DNA from: an uncultured Faecalibacterium sp.
Lineage (GTDB): Bacteria; Bacillota; Clostridia; Oscillospirales; Ruminococcaceae
DNA length: 31,364 nt
Reading direction: 5' to 3'
NCBI GenBank assembly: GCA_934561485.1
Contig: CAKTGS010000014.1
Coordinates: 1-31,364, forward strand
The notes under the pieces: model-generated
The model's input: the letters and a program-made list of their open reading frames with translations, nothing else
The model's database searches: none
Told to the model about the DNA's origin: nothing
Shown: in pieces, positions 1 to 9,695 of the stretch
Numbering within the stretch: position 1 is the first letter of the stretch
Layout of the letters: the number at the start of each line of letters is the position of its first letter
Translations under genes and position numbers: made by a program

Positions 1-2150
<2,150 letters not shown>

Positions 2151-2210
2151 AAAGTCAAGCCTCCATTCATACCGGGAATTTCAGATTTTAGCGAACAATC
2201 ACTCAAGCTG

Positions 2211-2273
2211 CTAACCGTTCTGGGCGCAGAGGCCGCAGAACCGGAAGCATCTCGTGTTTTTCTTATGTTTCAT
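2211..2273 (-). CDS. Possible 20-codon Cys-rich leader ORF in the clpB 5' leader
   Basis: A short reading frame inside the roughly 180-nt clpB leader. An AGGAGG (2285-2290) sits 11 nt upstream of an ATG at 2273; 20 codons follow to a TAG. The peptide starts MKHKKNTR, is basic, and has cysteines at positions 9, 13 and 16. It ends about 60 nt before the clpB start, which has its own GGAGG. It could be a translated leader peptide, a small protein, or chance. The strong ribosome-binding site is the main support; conservation cannot be judged here. Confidence 0.35.
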   Translation of the reverse strand: MKHKKNTRCFRFCGLCAQNG

Positions 2274-2312
2274 GATTTTGTGCACCTCCTGCCGAACCGT
2301 TCCATCTTTGTT

Positions 2313-2339
2313 TTAGCACTCTATCTGTTCGACTGCTAA
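2313..2339. promoter_or_regulatory. CIRCE operator (HrcA site) of clpB
   Basis: TTAGCACTC, 9 nt, then GACTGCTAA. This is the CIRCE inverted repeat (TTAGCACTC-N9-GAGTGCTAA) with one mismatch in the second arm. It lies immediately downstream of the clpB -10 box, where bound HrcA would block initiation. Confidence 0.93.
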
Positions 2340-2340
2340 A

Positions 2341-2369
2341 AATATACTCTTAATCTGCCGCTTTGTCAA
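2341..2369 (-). promoter_or_regulatory. Sigma-A promoter of clpB
   Basis: On the minus strand, TTGACA (2364-2369), a 17-nt spacer, then TATATT (2341-2346). The -35 is consensus and the -10 is one base off. Initiation would fall inside the CIRCE operator, leaving a leader of roughly 180 nt before the clpB ATG. Confidence 0.9.
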
Positions 2370-2396
2370 GTGCATTCACAAAAAGTTTGCAAATAG

Positions 2397-2436
2397 AAAA
2401 AGCGCCGCCGGGTCCATCAAGACCCTGCGGCACTTT
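2397..2436 (-). terminator. Intrinsic terminator downstream of degV
   Basis: On the minus strand a GC-rich hairpin (GTGCCGCAGGGTC / GACCCGGCGGCGC, with one or two mismatches, loop TTGATG) is followed by TTTTT. It ends the purA-degV transcript and any RNA from the folded segment before it, just upstream of the clpB promoter. Confidence 0.85.
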
Positions 2437-2471
2437 CTTACAATTTGTCAAATCGTATGATATTCTATAGA

Positions 2472-2588
2472 TGCTGCTTACAGCAGCAAGGCACTGCATA
2501 CAACGGCAGGCGGTTCAGCCCCGCTTCCGAACAGTTCGTTTTTGAACTGCTGCCTAAAGGGCTGACCGCTTGTCGCGGTGCCTTTTCA
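2472..2588 (-). ncRNA. Folded RNA segment between degV and clpB (sRNA or 3' UTR)
   Basis: There is no coding gene between degV (stop at 2623) and the terminator at 2397-2436. On the minus strand this segment folds as one long interrupted hairpin. The outer 7-bp stem is AAGGCAC/GTGCCTT (2578-2584 with 2488-2494). An asymmetric internal loop follows, then an 11-bp stem with one bulge (2559-2569 with 2510-2521), and an apical stem AGCAGTTC/GAACTGTT. A second hairpin GCTGCT-gta-AGCAGC (2473-2487) follows, then the terminator. A TATACT at 2595-2600 could give a start near 2588, but no good -35 accompanies it, so it may be only the degV 3' UTR. The stem-bubble-stem shape resembles 6S RNA in outline; the sequence did not match any RNA I know. 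Confidence 0.4.
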
Positions 2589-2622
2589 GCTTGTAGTATA
2601 CTGCCCTTTGTCAAGGCTTCTG

Positions 2623-3525
2623 TCAGCCCTGCTTTTTCCAGCGGCGCATCACACCCATGCCCAGCGCGTAGGGGCCGGTGTGCACGGCAATGGTGCAGCC
2701 GATCTGCAGCAGGCCTACCTCGCACTGTGCACCGGGGTACTTGGCGCGCAGCGCTGCACGGGTCTGCATCCACAGGCGCTTGCCTTCCTCTTCATCGTAG
2801 CCGTAGCCCACCGTGATGCGGTAGTCATCCGGGGTGCCGCCGCGTGCGTCCAGATAGTTCATCAGCTGTTCCAGTGCCTTTTCAAAGCTCTTCTGGCGGC
2901 CGCGTGCCACGCCGCCGGAGAAGATCTCGCCGTCCTTGAACAGGATCATGGGCTTGATGCCCAGCATGTTGGCGGCACGGCCGGTCACCTTGCCAATGCG
3001 CCCGCCCTTGATGAGGTAATCCAGGTTGCCCACCGTGAAGAAGATCTGATTGGTGGCCTTTTCAGCTTCCAGCCAGGTCACAGTCTCGTCCAGCGAGCAG
3101 CCCGCATCCCGCATGGCCACCGCATTTTCCACCATGGTGGACTCGGTTACGGTGGCAGCGGCACTGTCGATCACCTCAATGCGGGCATCGGGATAGTCCT
3201 CCAGCACCAGTTCCCGGGCGTTGCGGGCACTGCCCACACAGCCGCTCATCTTGCCGGTGAACACCAGGCACAGCACGGCACGGCCTGCCGCCGCATGGGC
3301 ACGGAAGGCCTGCTCAAAGTCCTCGATGGAGGCCAGGCTGGTCTTGGGGTAAGCCGCAGGGTTGTCCACCATGAACTGGTAGAAGTCCCGTACGGCGATC
3401 TCCTTGCCTTCCTTGCGGTAATGCTCGCCATCCAGCGAAACATAGAAGGACACGACCTCGATGCCAAGCTGCTTGGCAGTGTCCAGCGTCAGGTCGCAGG
3501 CGCTGTCGGTAATGATATCAAACAT
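2623..3525 (-). CDS. DegV family fatty-acid-binding protein (first copy)
   Basis: DegV proteins bind fatty acids and act as FakB-type carriers that present them to the FakA kinase. The 300 residues match the family length. Visible features: N-terminal ITDSACDL, the substrate-side motif KTSLASIEDF, VFTGKMSGCVGSA, IDSAAATVTES, LDYLIKGGRIGK and the C-terminal HTGPYALGMG. The ATG at 3525 is preceded by a weak AAGGAAG. The gene lies 47 nt downstream of purA with no terminator between, so the two are probably co-transcribed. No fakA kinase gene is in the window. A second, clearly diverged DegV gene is at 25289-26137. Confidence 0.9.
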   Translation of the reverse strand: MFDIITDSACDLTLDTAKQLGIEVVSFYVSLDGEHYRKEGKEIAVRDFYQFMVDNPAAYPKTSLASIEDFEQAFRAHAAAGRAVLCLVFTGKMSGCVGSARNARELVLEDYPDARIEVIDSAAATVTESTMVENAVAMRDAGCSLDETVTWLEAEKATNQIFFTVGNLDYLIKGGRIGKVTGRAANMLGIKPMILFKDGEIFSGGVARGRQKSFEKALEQLMNYLDARGGTPDDYRITVGYGYDEEEGKRLWMQTRAALRAKYPGAQCEVGLLQIGCTIAVHTGPYALGMGVMRRWKKQG

Positions 3526-3572
3526 CTGTGACGCTTCCTTTTTTCAATGAGGCTGTGCAGGCCGCCCGGGGA

Positions 3573-4865
3573 TCAGACGTGGTGGATGTAAGCTTCGCGG
3601 TCTGCACCCACCGAGATGTAGGTGATCTTGCAGCCCACAGCCTTTTCCAGGTACTCGATGTAGTCCTGTGCTTCCTTGGGCAGATCCTCCCACTTGCGGG
3701 CTGCGGTGATATCGCAGTGCCAGCCGGGCAGATACTCCACCACCGGCTGTGCGGTGTCCAGAGCCTCGCCCATGGGGAACCGGGTGGTGGTGGTGCCATC
3801 GGTCAGCTTGTAAGCGGTAACCATGGGGATCTTCTCCATGTAGTCCAGCACGTCCAGCAGGGTCAGAGCCACTTCATCGCAGCCCTGGCAGAACACACCG
3901 TAGCGGCTTGCCACCAGGTCGATGGGGCCAACGCGGCGGGGACGGCCAGTGGCCGCACCGTACTCATGGCCAGCCTCGCGCAGAGCGTGCTTTTCTTCCT
4001 CGGTCATGGCCAGCTCGGCGGTAAAGGGGCCGTCACCCACGCAGGAAGAGTAGGCCTTCATGACGCCGATGGAGTTGTGCAGCTTGTGGCCCGGGATGCC
4101 TGCGCCGATGGGGGCGTAAGCACCAATGACGTTGGAAGAAGTGGTGTAGGGGTAGATGCCAAAGTCGATGTCGCGCAGAGCGCCCAGCTGGGCCTCAAAC
4201 AGCACTTTCTTGCCGGCAGCGTCTGCATCGGCCAGGTACTGGCCCACATCGCAGATGTAATCCTTGAAGATGGCGGCATACTTTTCCAGCCATGCCCACA
4301 TCTCGTCCACACGGATGGGCGCGGCGTTGTAGCTGCCCTCCATCACCAGGTTCTTGGAGTCCACCATGGTGATCAGGCGCTTCTTCACCGCGTCATCCAG
4401 GTGCAGCAGGTCGCCCATGCGCAGGGTCTTTTTCATGTATTTGTCGCCGTAAGCGTAGGCAATGCCGCGCTTGGTGGAGCCGAACTGCGCACCGGTCTTG
4501 GACAGGCGGGCCTCTTCCAGGCCATCCTGATCCACATGGTAGGGCATGGTAATGGTTGCGCGGTCGGAGATCTTCAGGTTGGCCGGGGTAATCTCAATGC
4601 CCTGCTCGCGCAGCTTGTTGATCTCACCGTCCAGGTGATGCGGGTCGATGACCATACCGTTGCCCATCACGCAGACAACGTTCGGGCGCAGAATGCCGGA
4701 AGGCAGCAGATTCAGCACGAACTTGCCGCGCTCGTTCTTGACCGTATGGCCTGCGTTGTTGCCGCCCTGGTAGCGTGCAACGATGTCATACTCCTGGCTG
4801 ATCAGGTCGACCATACGGCCCTTGCCCTCATCGCCCCAGTTGATACCCGTAATTGCAGTAAGCAT
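3573..4865 (-). CDS. purA: Adenylosuccinate synthetase
   Basis: Condenses IMP and aspartate with GTP to adenylosuccinate, the first committed step to AMP. The 430-residue length is typical. Motifs: the GTP/IMP loop GINWGDEGKGRMVDL at the N-terminus (the family usually has Q before W; here N), ARYQGGNNAGHTV, the lid region KTGAQFGSTKRGIAYAYGDK, and GAATGRPRRVGPIDLVA near the GTP site. The frame is open upstream to 5006, but the ATG at 4865 has AAAGAGGT upstream and gives the conserved N-terminus MLTAITGINWGDEGKG. It has its own promoter near 4983, a leader of about 110 nt, and reads into degV. Confidence 0.97.
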   Translation of the reverse strand: MLTAITGINWGDEGKGRMVDLISQEYDIVARYQGGNNAGHTVKNERGKFVLNLLPSGILRPNVVCVMGNGMVIDPHHLDGEINKLREQGIEITPANLKISDRATITMPYHVDQDGLEEARLSKTGAQFGSTKRGIAYAYGDKYMKKTLRMGDLLHLDDAVKKRLITMVDSKNLVMEGSYNAAPIRVDEMWAWLEKYAAIFKDYICDVGQYLADADAAGKKVLFEAQLGALRDIDFGIYPYTTSSNVIGAYAPIGAGIPGHKLHNSIGVMKAYSSCVGDGPFTAELAMTEEEKHALREAGHEYGAATGRPRRVGPIDLVASRYGVFCQGCDEVALTLLDVLDYMEKIPMVTAYKLTDGTTTTRFPMGEALDTAQPVVEYLPGWHCDITAARKWEDLPKEAQDYIEYLEKAVGCKITYISVGADREAYIHHV

Positions 4866-4982
4866 AATAAATGACCTCTTTATCCTTTTTTCAAAAGACA
4901 GCCTTTTCCGTGCACCTTGCCCGGGATACGCCACCTTGGGAAAGCACGCTGGTATATGAGAAACACACACCAATGCAAGTAT

Positions 4983-4991
4983 AGTATAGCA
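4983..4991 (-). promoter_or_regulatory. Extended -10 promoter of purA
   Basis: Minus strand TGC-TATACT (extended -10), followed at once by an overlapping second TATACT (4978-4983). No recognisable -35 is seen because the upstream DNA is the T-run of the preceding terminator. The position gives a purA leader of about 110 nt. Confidence 0.65.
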
Positions 4992-5004
4992 CAGATCTGC
5001 CCGC

Positions 5005-5044
5005 AAAAAAAGAGGAAAGCACGGCTTTCGGCTGTGTTTTCCTC
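5005..5044 (-). terminator. Intrinsic terminator after the DUF896 gene
   Basis: Minus strand hairpin GAGGAAA-ACAC-AGC / GC-CGTG-CTTTCCTC followed by seven T. It separates the DUF896 gene from the purA promoter. Confidence 0.88.
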
Positions 5045-5071
5045 CAAATTTGTGCGGACGGGGCAGTGTGT

Positions 5072-5296
5072 TCAGCTGCGGGGCTTCTTCACATCCATGC
5101 GGTGGGTCACCTTGTGGACGGTTCCGTCCGGCTCCTGAATGGACGTATTGGCCAGCTGTGCGCGCAGGCTGGCCTTCATATCCTCAACATATTCCCTGCG
5201 CAGAGCCTGCTGCTCTGCTTTTTCAGCCTCGGTCAGGCCAGTGGTCTTGCTCTTGTGTGCCAGCTCGTTGATGCGGGCAATTTTTTCCTGGGTCAT
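5072..5296 (-). CDS. DUF896 (YnzC/UPF0291) small protein
   Basis: A 74-residue protein of the DUF896/YnzC family, whose members are small cytosolic helical-hairpin proteins of unsettled function in Firmicutes. The family signature is clear: an N-terminal KIARINELAHKSKTTGLTEAEKAEQ, then an LRREYVEDMKASLRAQL helix, and a C-terminal IQEPDGTVHKV. The ATG at 5296 is chosen because GGAGG lies 7 nt upstream; an in-frame ATG at 5317 would overlap that site. It is monocistronic, ended by the terminator at 5005-5044, and divergent from queH. Confidence 0.9.
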   Translation of the reverse strand: MTQEKIARINELAHKSKTTGLTEAEKAEQQALRREYVEDMKASLRAQLANTSIQEPDGTVHKVTHRMDVKKPRS

Positions 5297-5341
5297 GGGG
5301 ACCTCCTGTATTTTCAATCAAAGTATGTTATAATAAAGAAA

Positions 5342-5391
5342 CCCTCTCCGGCATTGCCGTGCAATGCTCGTTCCTCTCCAAAGGGGGCGTT
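5342..5391. repeat. Interspersed palindromic repeat A, copy 1
   Basis: Begins CCCTCTCCG, has a GC-rich centre with short inverted halves, then TCC-N-AAAGGGGG. It aligns over about 50 nt with copy 2 at 13676-13727. It lies between the DUF896 gene and queH, in what would be the queH 5' leader. Confidence 0.7.
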
Positions 5392-5432
5392 GAAGGGCTT
5401 CTGCCTGATCAGTATAGCAAAGGATGATAAAA

Positions 5433-6053
5433 ATGGCAACTCAATTGAATCTCGCCCAGCAGATGGATGCCGTACTCCAGACGTTAGGCGGCACCCGCCC
5501 GCGCCTGCTGCTGCACGCTTGCTGCGGCCCCTGTTCCAGCGCGGTGCTGGAGCAGCTGTGCGAATATTTTGAGATCACGGTTCTTTATTACAACCCCAAC
5601 ACCTGGCCGGCGGAAGAGTATTTCCGCCGCGGCGAGGAGCTGAAAAAATTTGTGGCCGAAGCCCACCCGCTTGGCGTGACCGTGGTGGAGGACAGCTACG
5701 ATCCGCAGGAGTTTTACTCCGCCGTGCAGGGGCTGGAAAACGAGCCGGAGCGCGGCAGCCGCTGCACCGTGTGCTACCGGCTGCGGATGCGCCGGGCTGC
5801 CCAGTACGCCAAAGACAACGGCTTTGACTGGTTCACTACCACCCTGTCCATCAGCCCCCACAAGGACGCCAAGCGCATCAACGCCATTGGGCAGGCGCTG
5901 GAAGCAGAGTTCGGTGTGAAGCACCTGCCCTCCGACTTCAAAAAGCACAACGGCTACCTGCGCAGCCTGCAGCTCTCGGAAGAGTACCACCTCTACCGGC
6001 AGGACTACTGCGGCTGCGAGTTCAGCGCCAAAGCAAGAGGGATCGAAAAATGA
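5433..6053 (+). CDS. queH: Epoxyqueuosine reductase QueH
   Basis: QueH (formerly DUF208) reduces epoxyqueuosine to queuosine in tRNA anticodons, the last step of queuosine formation; it is unrelated to QueG. The 206-residue length fits. Iron-sulfur and metal ligands are visible: HACCGPCSS (Cys 30, 31, 34), CTVC (Cys 111, 114) and YCGC (Cys 193, 195), with the family blocks YYNPNTWP and FTTTLSISPHKD. The ATG at 5433 is preferred because AAGG lies 9 nt upstream; an ATG at 5424 would overlap that site. No other queuosine-synthesis gene is adjacent, which suits an organism that salvages precursors. Confidence 0.95.
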   Translation: MATQLNLAQQMDAVLQTLGGTRPRLLLHACCGPCSSAVLEQLCEYFEITVLYYNPNTWPAEEYFRRGEELKKFVAEAHPLGVTVVEDSYDPQEFYSAVQGLENEPERGSRCTVCYRLRMRRAAQYAKDNGFDWFTTTLSISPHKDAKRINAIGQALEAEFGVKHLPSDFKKHNGYLRSLQLSEEYHLYRQDYCGCEFSAKARGIEK

Positions 6054-6063
6054 TCAGGCTTCT

Positions 6064-6158
6064 AAAGGGGCCGGCGAGCCGGCAGCTTTCTCCGCGAATC
6101 TTTACGGTGCATTCCATGCCCCGGCCCATTTGCGTGGAAAGCTCCCCGCCGGACTGCC
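6064..6158. repeat. Folded repeat element B, copy 1 (between convergent genes)
   Basis: Lies between the convergent ends of queH and the MFS gene. It shares an identical 23-nt block (6127-6149, containing TGCGTGGAAAGCTCCCC) with copy 2 at 23678-23700, plus the separated blocks AGCTTT-N-TCC and GCGAATC in the same order. The outer blocks are complementary (AGCTTTCTCC with GGAAAGCT), so the element can fold. A GC palindrome GCCGGC-GA-GCCGGC is at 6070-6083. Confidence 0.6.
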
Positions 6159-6164
6159 TTTTCT

Positions 6165-7304
6165 TTACTCTTCCGGCAGCTTTGCCACCAGGATGGTAAA
6201 CACCACCAGCCCTGCGCAGGGCACAAGGTTGGAAGCCATACCGGCGGCAAGGCCCGCCTTTTCGGACACGATACCCACGATCCACGGCATTAGAATGGCC
6301 CCGCTGGACGCCGCCGGCAGCATGATGCCCATGCTGGTCACGCTGGTCATGCGGCCCGCACTGGCTACTGCGGTGGGGTTCAGGCCCGCCATGGCAAAAG
6401 CAAAGGCAAACAGCAGCGCAATGGCCGCCCACTGGGTGTGGGCCAGCACCAGCAGCCCGTAAAACACGGTGCACAGCACGCTCATGCCCACCATAGCCTT
6501 GCGGGGCTGTTTGAAGGGGAACACAAACGCAATGAGCAGACGGGCTGCCAGCGTTGCGCCCCACATCACGGTTACCGTGTAGGCCGCCATGGCTCCGGTG
6601 ATGATGCCGCTGCCCTTAAAATAAGTAACCATCCAGCCGTTGACGCTCTGCTCTGCGGCGTTCTGGAAAAACAGCAGGCCGGTCAGCAGCCAGAAACGGT
6701 TGGAGTGCAGAAAACTCCAGTCAATGGCCTCCTTTCCGCCCGCTTTGGCTTTGGTGCCGCTCTGGAATGGCGTAAACAGATACACCAGCCACAGTACAAG
6801 GCCCAGACCCGCCAGCAGAAATACCGCCAGCTCCGTGCTTACCCTGGCTGCAGCCGCAATGACAAAGGGACACAGCAGTGCACCGCAGGCATAGCAGCTG
6901 TGCATCAGGTTCATGCCGCGGGTGCGGTCGGCCGAGTTGCCGCTGACCAGAATGGTGCAGGTGTTGATCACACTGCCTTTGGCCACGCCCACCAAAAAGA
7001 AGGCCAGCGCCAGCAGCAGTTCGGCCCCGGTCAGGCCCATAATGCCATAGCCTGCCGCATAGCCCGTGGTCAGCAGCAGCACGCTGGGTTTCATGCCCAG
7101 CACCCCCGGCAGCAGTCCGATCAGAAACCCTGCCAGCAGGTTGCCGATGCTCAACAGGGCCAGCAGGGTTCCGGTCATGCCGTAGGCAAAGCCGTACCGC
7201 TCCTGCAGCAGGCTGACCACCACGCCTGCGCTGATGGAGCAGATGCCGCTGAAAAAGAAGGTGACAAAGCCTGTGCTGCGCAGGCGCTGTTTTTGCTGTT
7301 CCAT
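6165..7304 (-). CDS. MFS transporter, substrate unknown
   Basis: A polytopic membrane protein of 379 residues with about twelve hydrophobic segments and the loop arrangement of the major facilitator superfamily (basic loops between membrane pairs, for example after the second segment and in the central loop SGTKAKAGGKEAIDW). I cannot assign a substrate; sugars, drugs and metabolites are all possible. The start at 7304 (MEQQKQRLRST) has GAGGAA a few nt upstream; in-frame ATGs at 7316 and further upstream have worse spacing. It is monocistronic, with a promoter at 7360-7389, and converges on queH. Confidence 0.85.
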   Translation of the reverse strand: MEQQKQRLRSTGFVTFFFSGICSISAGVVVSLLQERYGFAYGMTGTLLALLSIGNLLAGFLIGLLPGVLGMKPSVLLLTTGYAAGYGIMGLTGAELLLALAFFLVGVAKGSVINTCTILVSGNSADRTRGMNLMHSCYACGALLCPFVIAAAARVSTELAVFLLAGLGLVLWLVYLFTPFQSGTKAKAGGKEAIDWSFLHSNRFWLLTGLLFFQNAAEQSVNGWMVTYFKGSGIITGAMAAYTVTVMWGATLAARLLIAFVFPFKQPRKAMVGMSVLCTVFYGLLVLAHTQWAAIALLFAFAFAMAGLNPTAVASAGRMTSVTSMGIMLPAASSGAILMPWIVGIVSEKAGLAAGMASNLVPCAGLVVFTILVAKLPEE

Positions 7305-7359
7305 GATGTTCCTCATTTCCTGCATCCAGAATGTTGGGGCTGTATGCCGCTCTTTTTTC

Positions 7360-7389
7360 ATTATAACCCCTGCCGCAGGGCCGATGCAA
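7360..7389 (-). promoter_or_regulatory. Sigma-A promoter of the MFS gene
   Basis: Minus strand TTGCAT (7384-7389), an 18-nt spacer, then TATAAT (7360-7365). It lies between the rnf terminator and the MFS start. Confidence 0.75.
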
Positions 7390-7415
7390 CCGGATTTTCT
7401 TGCAAAAAGCCGCAT

Positions 7416-7453
7416 AAAAAGAAGGGATGGACGCTTTGTCCATCCCTTCTTTT
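7416..7453 (-). terminator. Terminator of the rnf operon (bidirectional form)
   Basis: A perfect hairpin AAGAAGGGATGGAC / GTCCATCCCTTCTT with an AAAGC loop and T-runs on both sides, just after the rnfB stop. Confidence 0.93.
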
Positions 7454-7461
7454 CGGTTTGC

Positions 7462-8364
7462 TTATTCTGCCTTGGTCTCGGGCTTTGCCTCGGCCTTGGC
7501 TTCAGGTTTTGCTGCAGGTGCAGCAGCCGGAGCAGCGGCAGGCTTCACCACCGGCTTCGGGGGATACGGATCGTCCTTCAGCGGGAAGAGAATGATCTTC
7601 TTCGGGCACTTCTGGGCGCACATGCCGCAGCCCTTGCACTTGTCGTAGTCCACACGGGCCACGCCGTCCACCACATGGATGGCATCGAACTTACAGGTGC
7701 GCTCGCACATGCCGCAGGCAATGCAGGAAGTGGTGCAGACCTTGTTGGCCACAGCACCCTTGTCCTGGTTGGAGCACATGACCACCGGCTTACGCGGGCC
7801 GGCAGCATCAATCATAATGACCTTCTTGGGGCAGATGTTGGCGCAGGCACCGCAGCCGGTGCACTTGTCCTTGTCCACCTTGGCCACGCCGTCCACAATG
7901 TGGATGGCATCAAACTTACACACCTTGGTGCAGTCGCCCAGGCCAACGCAGGCAAAGGAGCAGGTCTTGGGGCCGCCGTATAGAGCTGCCGCAGCAGCAC
8001 AGGTCTGGATGCCCTTGTAATCGTAAGCAGGCTTGCAGTGCTCAGAGTTCCCCTGGCACTGGACCACAGCCTTTTTCTCCACAGCGCTTGCCTCGCCGCC
8101 CATGATCTTGGCAATGGCAGCAGCAGCCTTGGGGCCGCCGGGAGCGCACTTGTCGCAGGGCACGCCGTCCATAACAACGGCCTTTGCGTAGTCGGCACAG
8201 CCTGCATAGCCGCAGCCGCCGCAGTTTGCACCGGCCAGGCAACCGGCAACTTCTTCAATACGGGGGTCTTCTTCCACCGCCATGAACTTGGCCGCCGCAA
8301 CCAGGACGATCGCGCCGACTGCGCCCACGATGGTACACAGAACAACAGCAGATACAATACTCAT
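7462..8364 (-). CDS. rnfB: Rnf complex subunit RnfB (iron-sulfur)
   Basis: Electron-entry subunit of the Rnf ferredoxin:NAD+ oxidoreductase, taking electrons from reduced ferredoxin. The 300 residues start with one membrane helix (about 4-25). The Fe-S cluster site ANCGGCGYAGC (Cys 48, 51, 56) follows, and then four ferredoxin-type Cys groups: CSFAC...GDCTKVC, CTGCGACANIC, CTTSCIACGMCERTC and CKGCGMCAQKC. The last about 37 residues are a Pro/Ala/Lys/Glu tail of low complexity. The ATG at 8364 has GGGAGG upstream. It is the last gene of the operon, 15 nt after rnfA, and is followed by a strong terminator. Confidence 0.96.
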   Translation of the reverse strand: MSIVSAVVLCTIVGAVGAIVLVAAAKFMAVEEDPRIEEVAGCLAGANCGGCGYAGCADYAKAVVMDGVPCDKCAPGGPKAAAAIAKIMGGEASAVEKKAVVQCQGNSEHCKPAYDYKGIQTCAAAAALYGGPKTCSFACVGLGDCTKVCKFDAIHIVDGVAKVDKDKCTGCGACANICPKKVIMIDAAGPRKPVVMCSNQDKGAVANKVCTTSCIACGMCERTCKFDAIHVVDGVARVDYDKCKGCGMCAQKCPKKIILFPLKDDPYPPKPVVKPAAAPAAAPAAKPEAKAEAKPETKAE

Positions 8365-8379
8365 TTTCCTGTTCCTCCC

Positions 8380-9012
8380 TTACAGCGTGACATTGAACAG
8401 GTTTTCGACGATGCCGCCGAAGCCCATGAAGGACAGGCTGGTGATTGCAGCTGCGATCAGGGTGATGGGCAGGCCCTTGAAGGGTGCCGGGGGATCGCAG
8501 GCTTCCACGCGCTTGCGCACGCCGCTGAACATGACCATGGCCAGCATAAAGCCAACGCCTGCGCCGATGGAGCACACCAGTGCCTCAATGTAGGCAATGC
8601 CAAAGCCCAGGGCCTCCACGTCTGCACCGTAGTCGCCCACGACCAGAATGGTCACAGCCAGCACGCAGCAGTTGGTGGTGATCAGGGGCAGGTAAACGCC
8701 CAGAGAATTGTACAGGGCAACCACATACTTCTTCAGGAAGATCTCGATGAACTGCACCAGCACAGCAATGACCAGGATGAACACGATGGTCTGCAGGTAC
8801 TCCAGCTTTGCCGGGTTCAGAATAAAGATCTGGATGGGGAAGGTCACAGCGGTAGCCATGAACATGACAAAGATAACAGCGCCGGACATACCCACGGAGG
8901 AGTCCAGCTTTTTGGAAACGCCCAGGAACGGGCAGATACCATAGAACTTCACCAGCACGTAGTTGTTGACAAGGATCATGCTGAAGAAGATAGCAGCGAG
9001 TTTGACGAGCAT
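8380..9012 (-). CDS. rnfA: Rnf complex subunit RnfA
   Basis: Integral membrane subunit of the Rnf ion-translocating complex. Of 210 residues, about six hydrophobic helices are visible. Family landmarks are NNYVLVKFYGICPFLGVSKKLD near the N-terminus, LYNSLGVYLPLITTNCCVL and the C-terminal GFGGIVENLF. RnfA and RnfE are homologous inverted-topology halves that line the electron path. The start at 9012 is 1 nt after the rnfE stop, so translation is probably coupled. Confidence 0.96.
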   Translation of the reverse strand: MLVKLAAIFFSMILVNNYVLVKFYGICPFLGVSKKLDSSVGMSGAVIFVMFMATAVTFPIQIFILNPAKLEYLQTIVFILVIAVLVQFIEIFLKKYVVALYNSLGVYLPLITTNCCVLAVTILVVGDYGADVEALGFGIAYIEALVCSIGAGVGFMLAMVMFSGVRKRVEACDPPAPFKGLPITLIAAAITSLSFMGFGGIVENLFNVTL

Positions 9013-9013
9013 C

Positions 9014-9679
9014 TTATTCCGCCTCCTTCTTCAGGTTGTCGATGTCGCAGCAGCTCTTGCGCTCGATGCGGGCATCCAGTTTGGTCTCCAGCCACACACA
9101 GCCGGCCATCAGCAGGCCAAAGCAGAAGAATGCGCCGGGGGCCTGGGTCATAATGCCAATCTTGGCAACGCTGTCCGGCAGAACCTTGAAGCCCAGCCAG
9201 GTGCCGCTGCCCAGGATCTCACGGATGGAGGCCATCAGCACAACGGTCAGGGTGTAGCCGATGCCCATGCCGATGCCGTCCAGAGCACTGTCCACCACGC
9301 TGTTCTTGCAGGCGAACATCTCGGCACGGCCCAGGATGATGCAGTTGACAACGATCAGGGGCAGGAACACGCCCAGTGCGTTATACAGGCTTTCCATATA
9401 AGCCTGCATGAACATCTGCACGATGGTAACAAAGCCTGCAATGATCACGATGTAGCAGGGCAGATGCACCTTGCCGGGGATCACCTTGCGCAGCAGGGAG
9501 ATCATGATGTTGGCGCACACCAGCACGAAGGTGAAGGCAGCGCCCATGCCCAGTGCACTGGACACGGCGGTGGTGACAGCCAGCGTGGAGCAGGTACCCA
9601 GCACCAGACGCAGGACCGGGTTCTCTTTGATGATGCCGTTGGTAAGGATGCTTACCTTGGACTTCTTTTCTTGTGCCAT
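9014..9679 (-). CDS. rnfE: Rnf complex subunit RnfE
   Basis: Integral membrane subunit of Rnf, homologous to RnfA. The 221 residues contain NGIIKENPVLRLVLGTCSTLAVT at the N-terminus, LYNALGVFLPLIVVNCIILGRAE (matching the RnfA block) and about six membrane helices. It has a Cys-containing polar C-terminal tail (ERKSCCDIDNLKKEAE). The ATG at 9679 is preceded by GGAGGTTGG. It lies between rnfG (16 nt upstream) and rnfA. Confidence 0.96.
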   Translation of the reverse strand: MAQEKKSKVSILTNGIIKENPVLRLVLGTCSTLAVTTAVSSALGMGAAFTFVLVCANIMISLLRKVIPGKVHLPCYIVIIAGFVTIVQMFMQAYMESLYNALGVFLPLIVVNCIILGRAEMFACKNSVVDSALDGIGMGIGYTLTVVLMASIREILGSGTWLGFKVLPDSVAKIGIMTQAPGAFFCFGLLMAGCVWLETKLDARIERKSCCDIDNLKKEAE

Positions 9680-9695
9680 TTCTTACCAACCTCCT

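Noticed and set aside
2472..2588. SRP (4.5S-type) RNA or tmRNA as the identity of the folded RNA
   Set aside because: The conserved SRP apical sequence (GGTCAGG...GGAAGGAAGCAGC) is absent, and there is no tRNA-like end or tag reading frame.
4866..5006. An in-frame N-terminal extension of PurA up to 5006
   Set aside because: The extra residues are not part of the family, and they cover the promoter and T-run of the upstream terminator. The ATG at 4865 has its own ribosome-binding site.
9014..9679. NqrE/NqrD, that is an Nqr complex rather than Rnf
   Set aside because: Gene order C-D-G-E-A-B and the presence of the multi-cluster RnfB ferredoxin subunit fit Rnf; NqrA and NqrF are absent.
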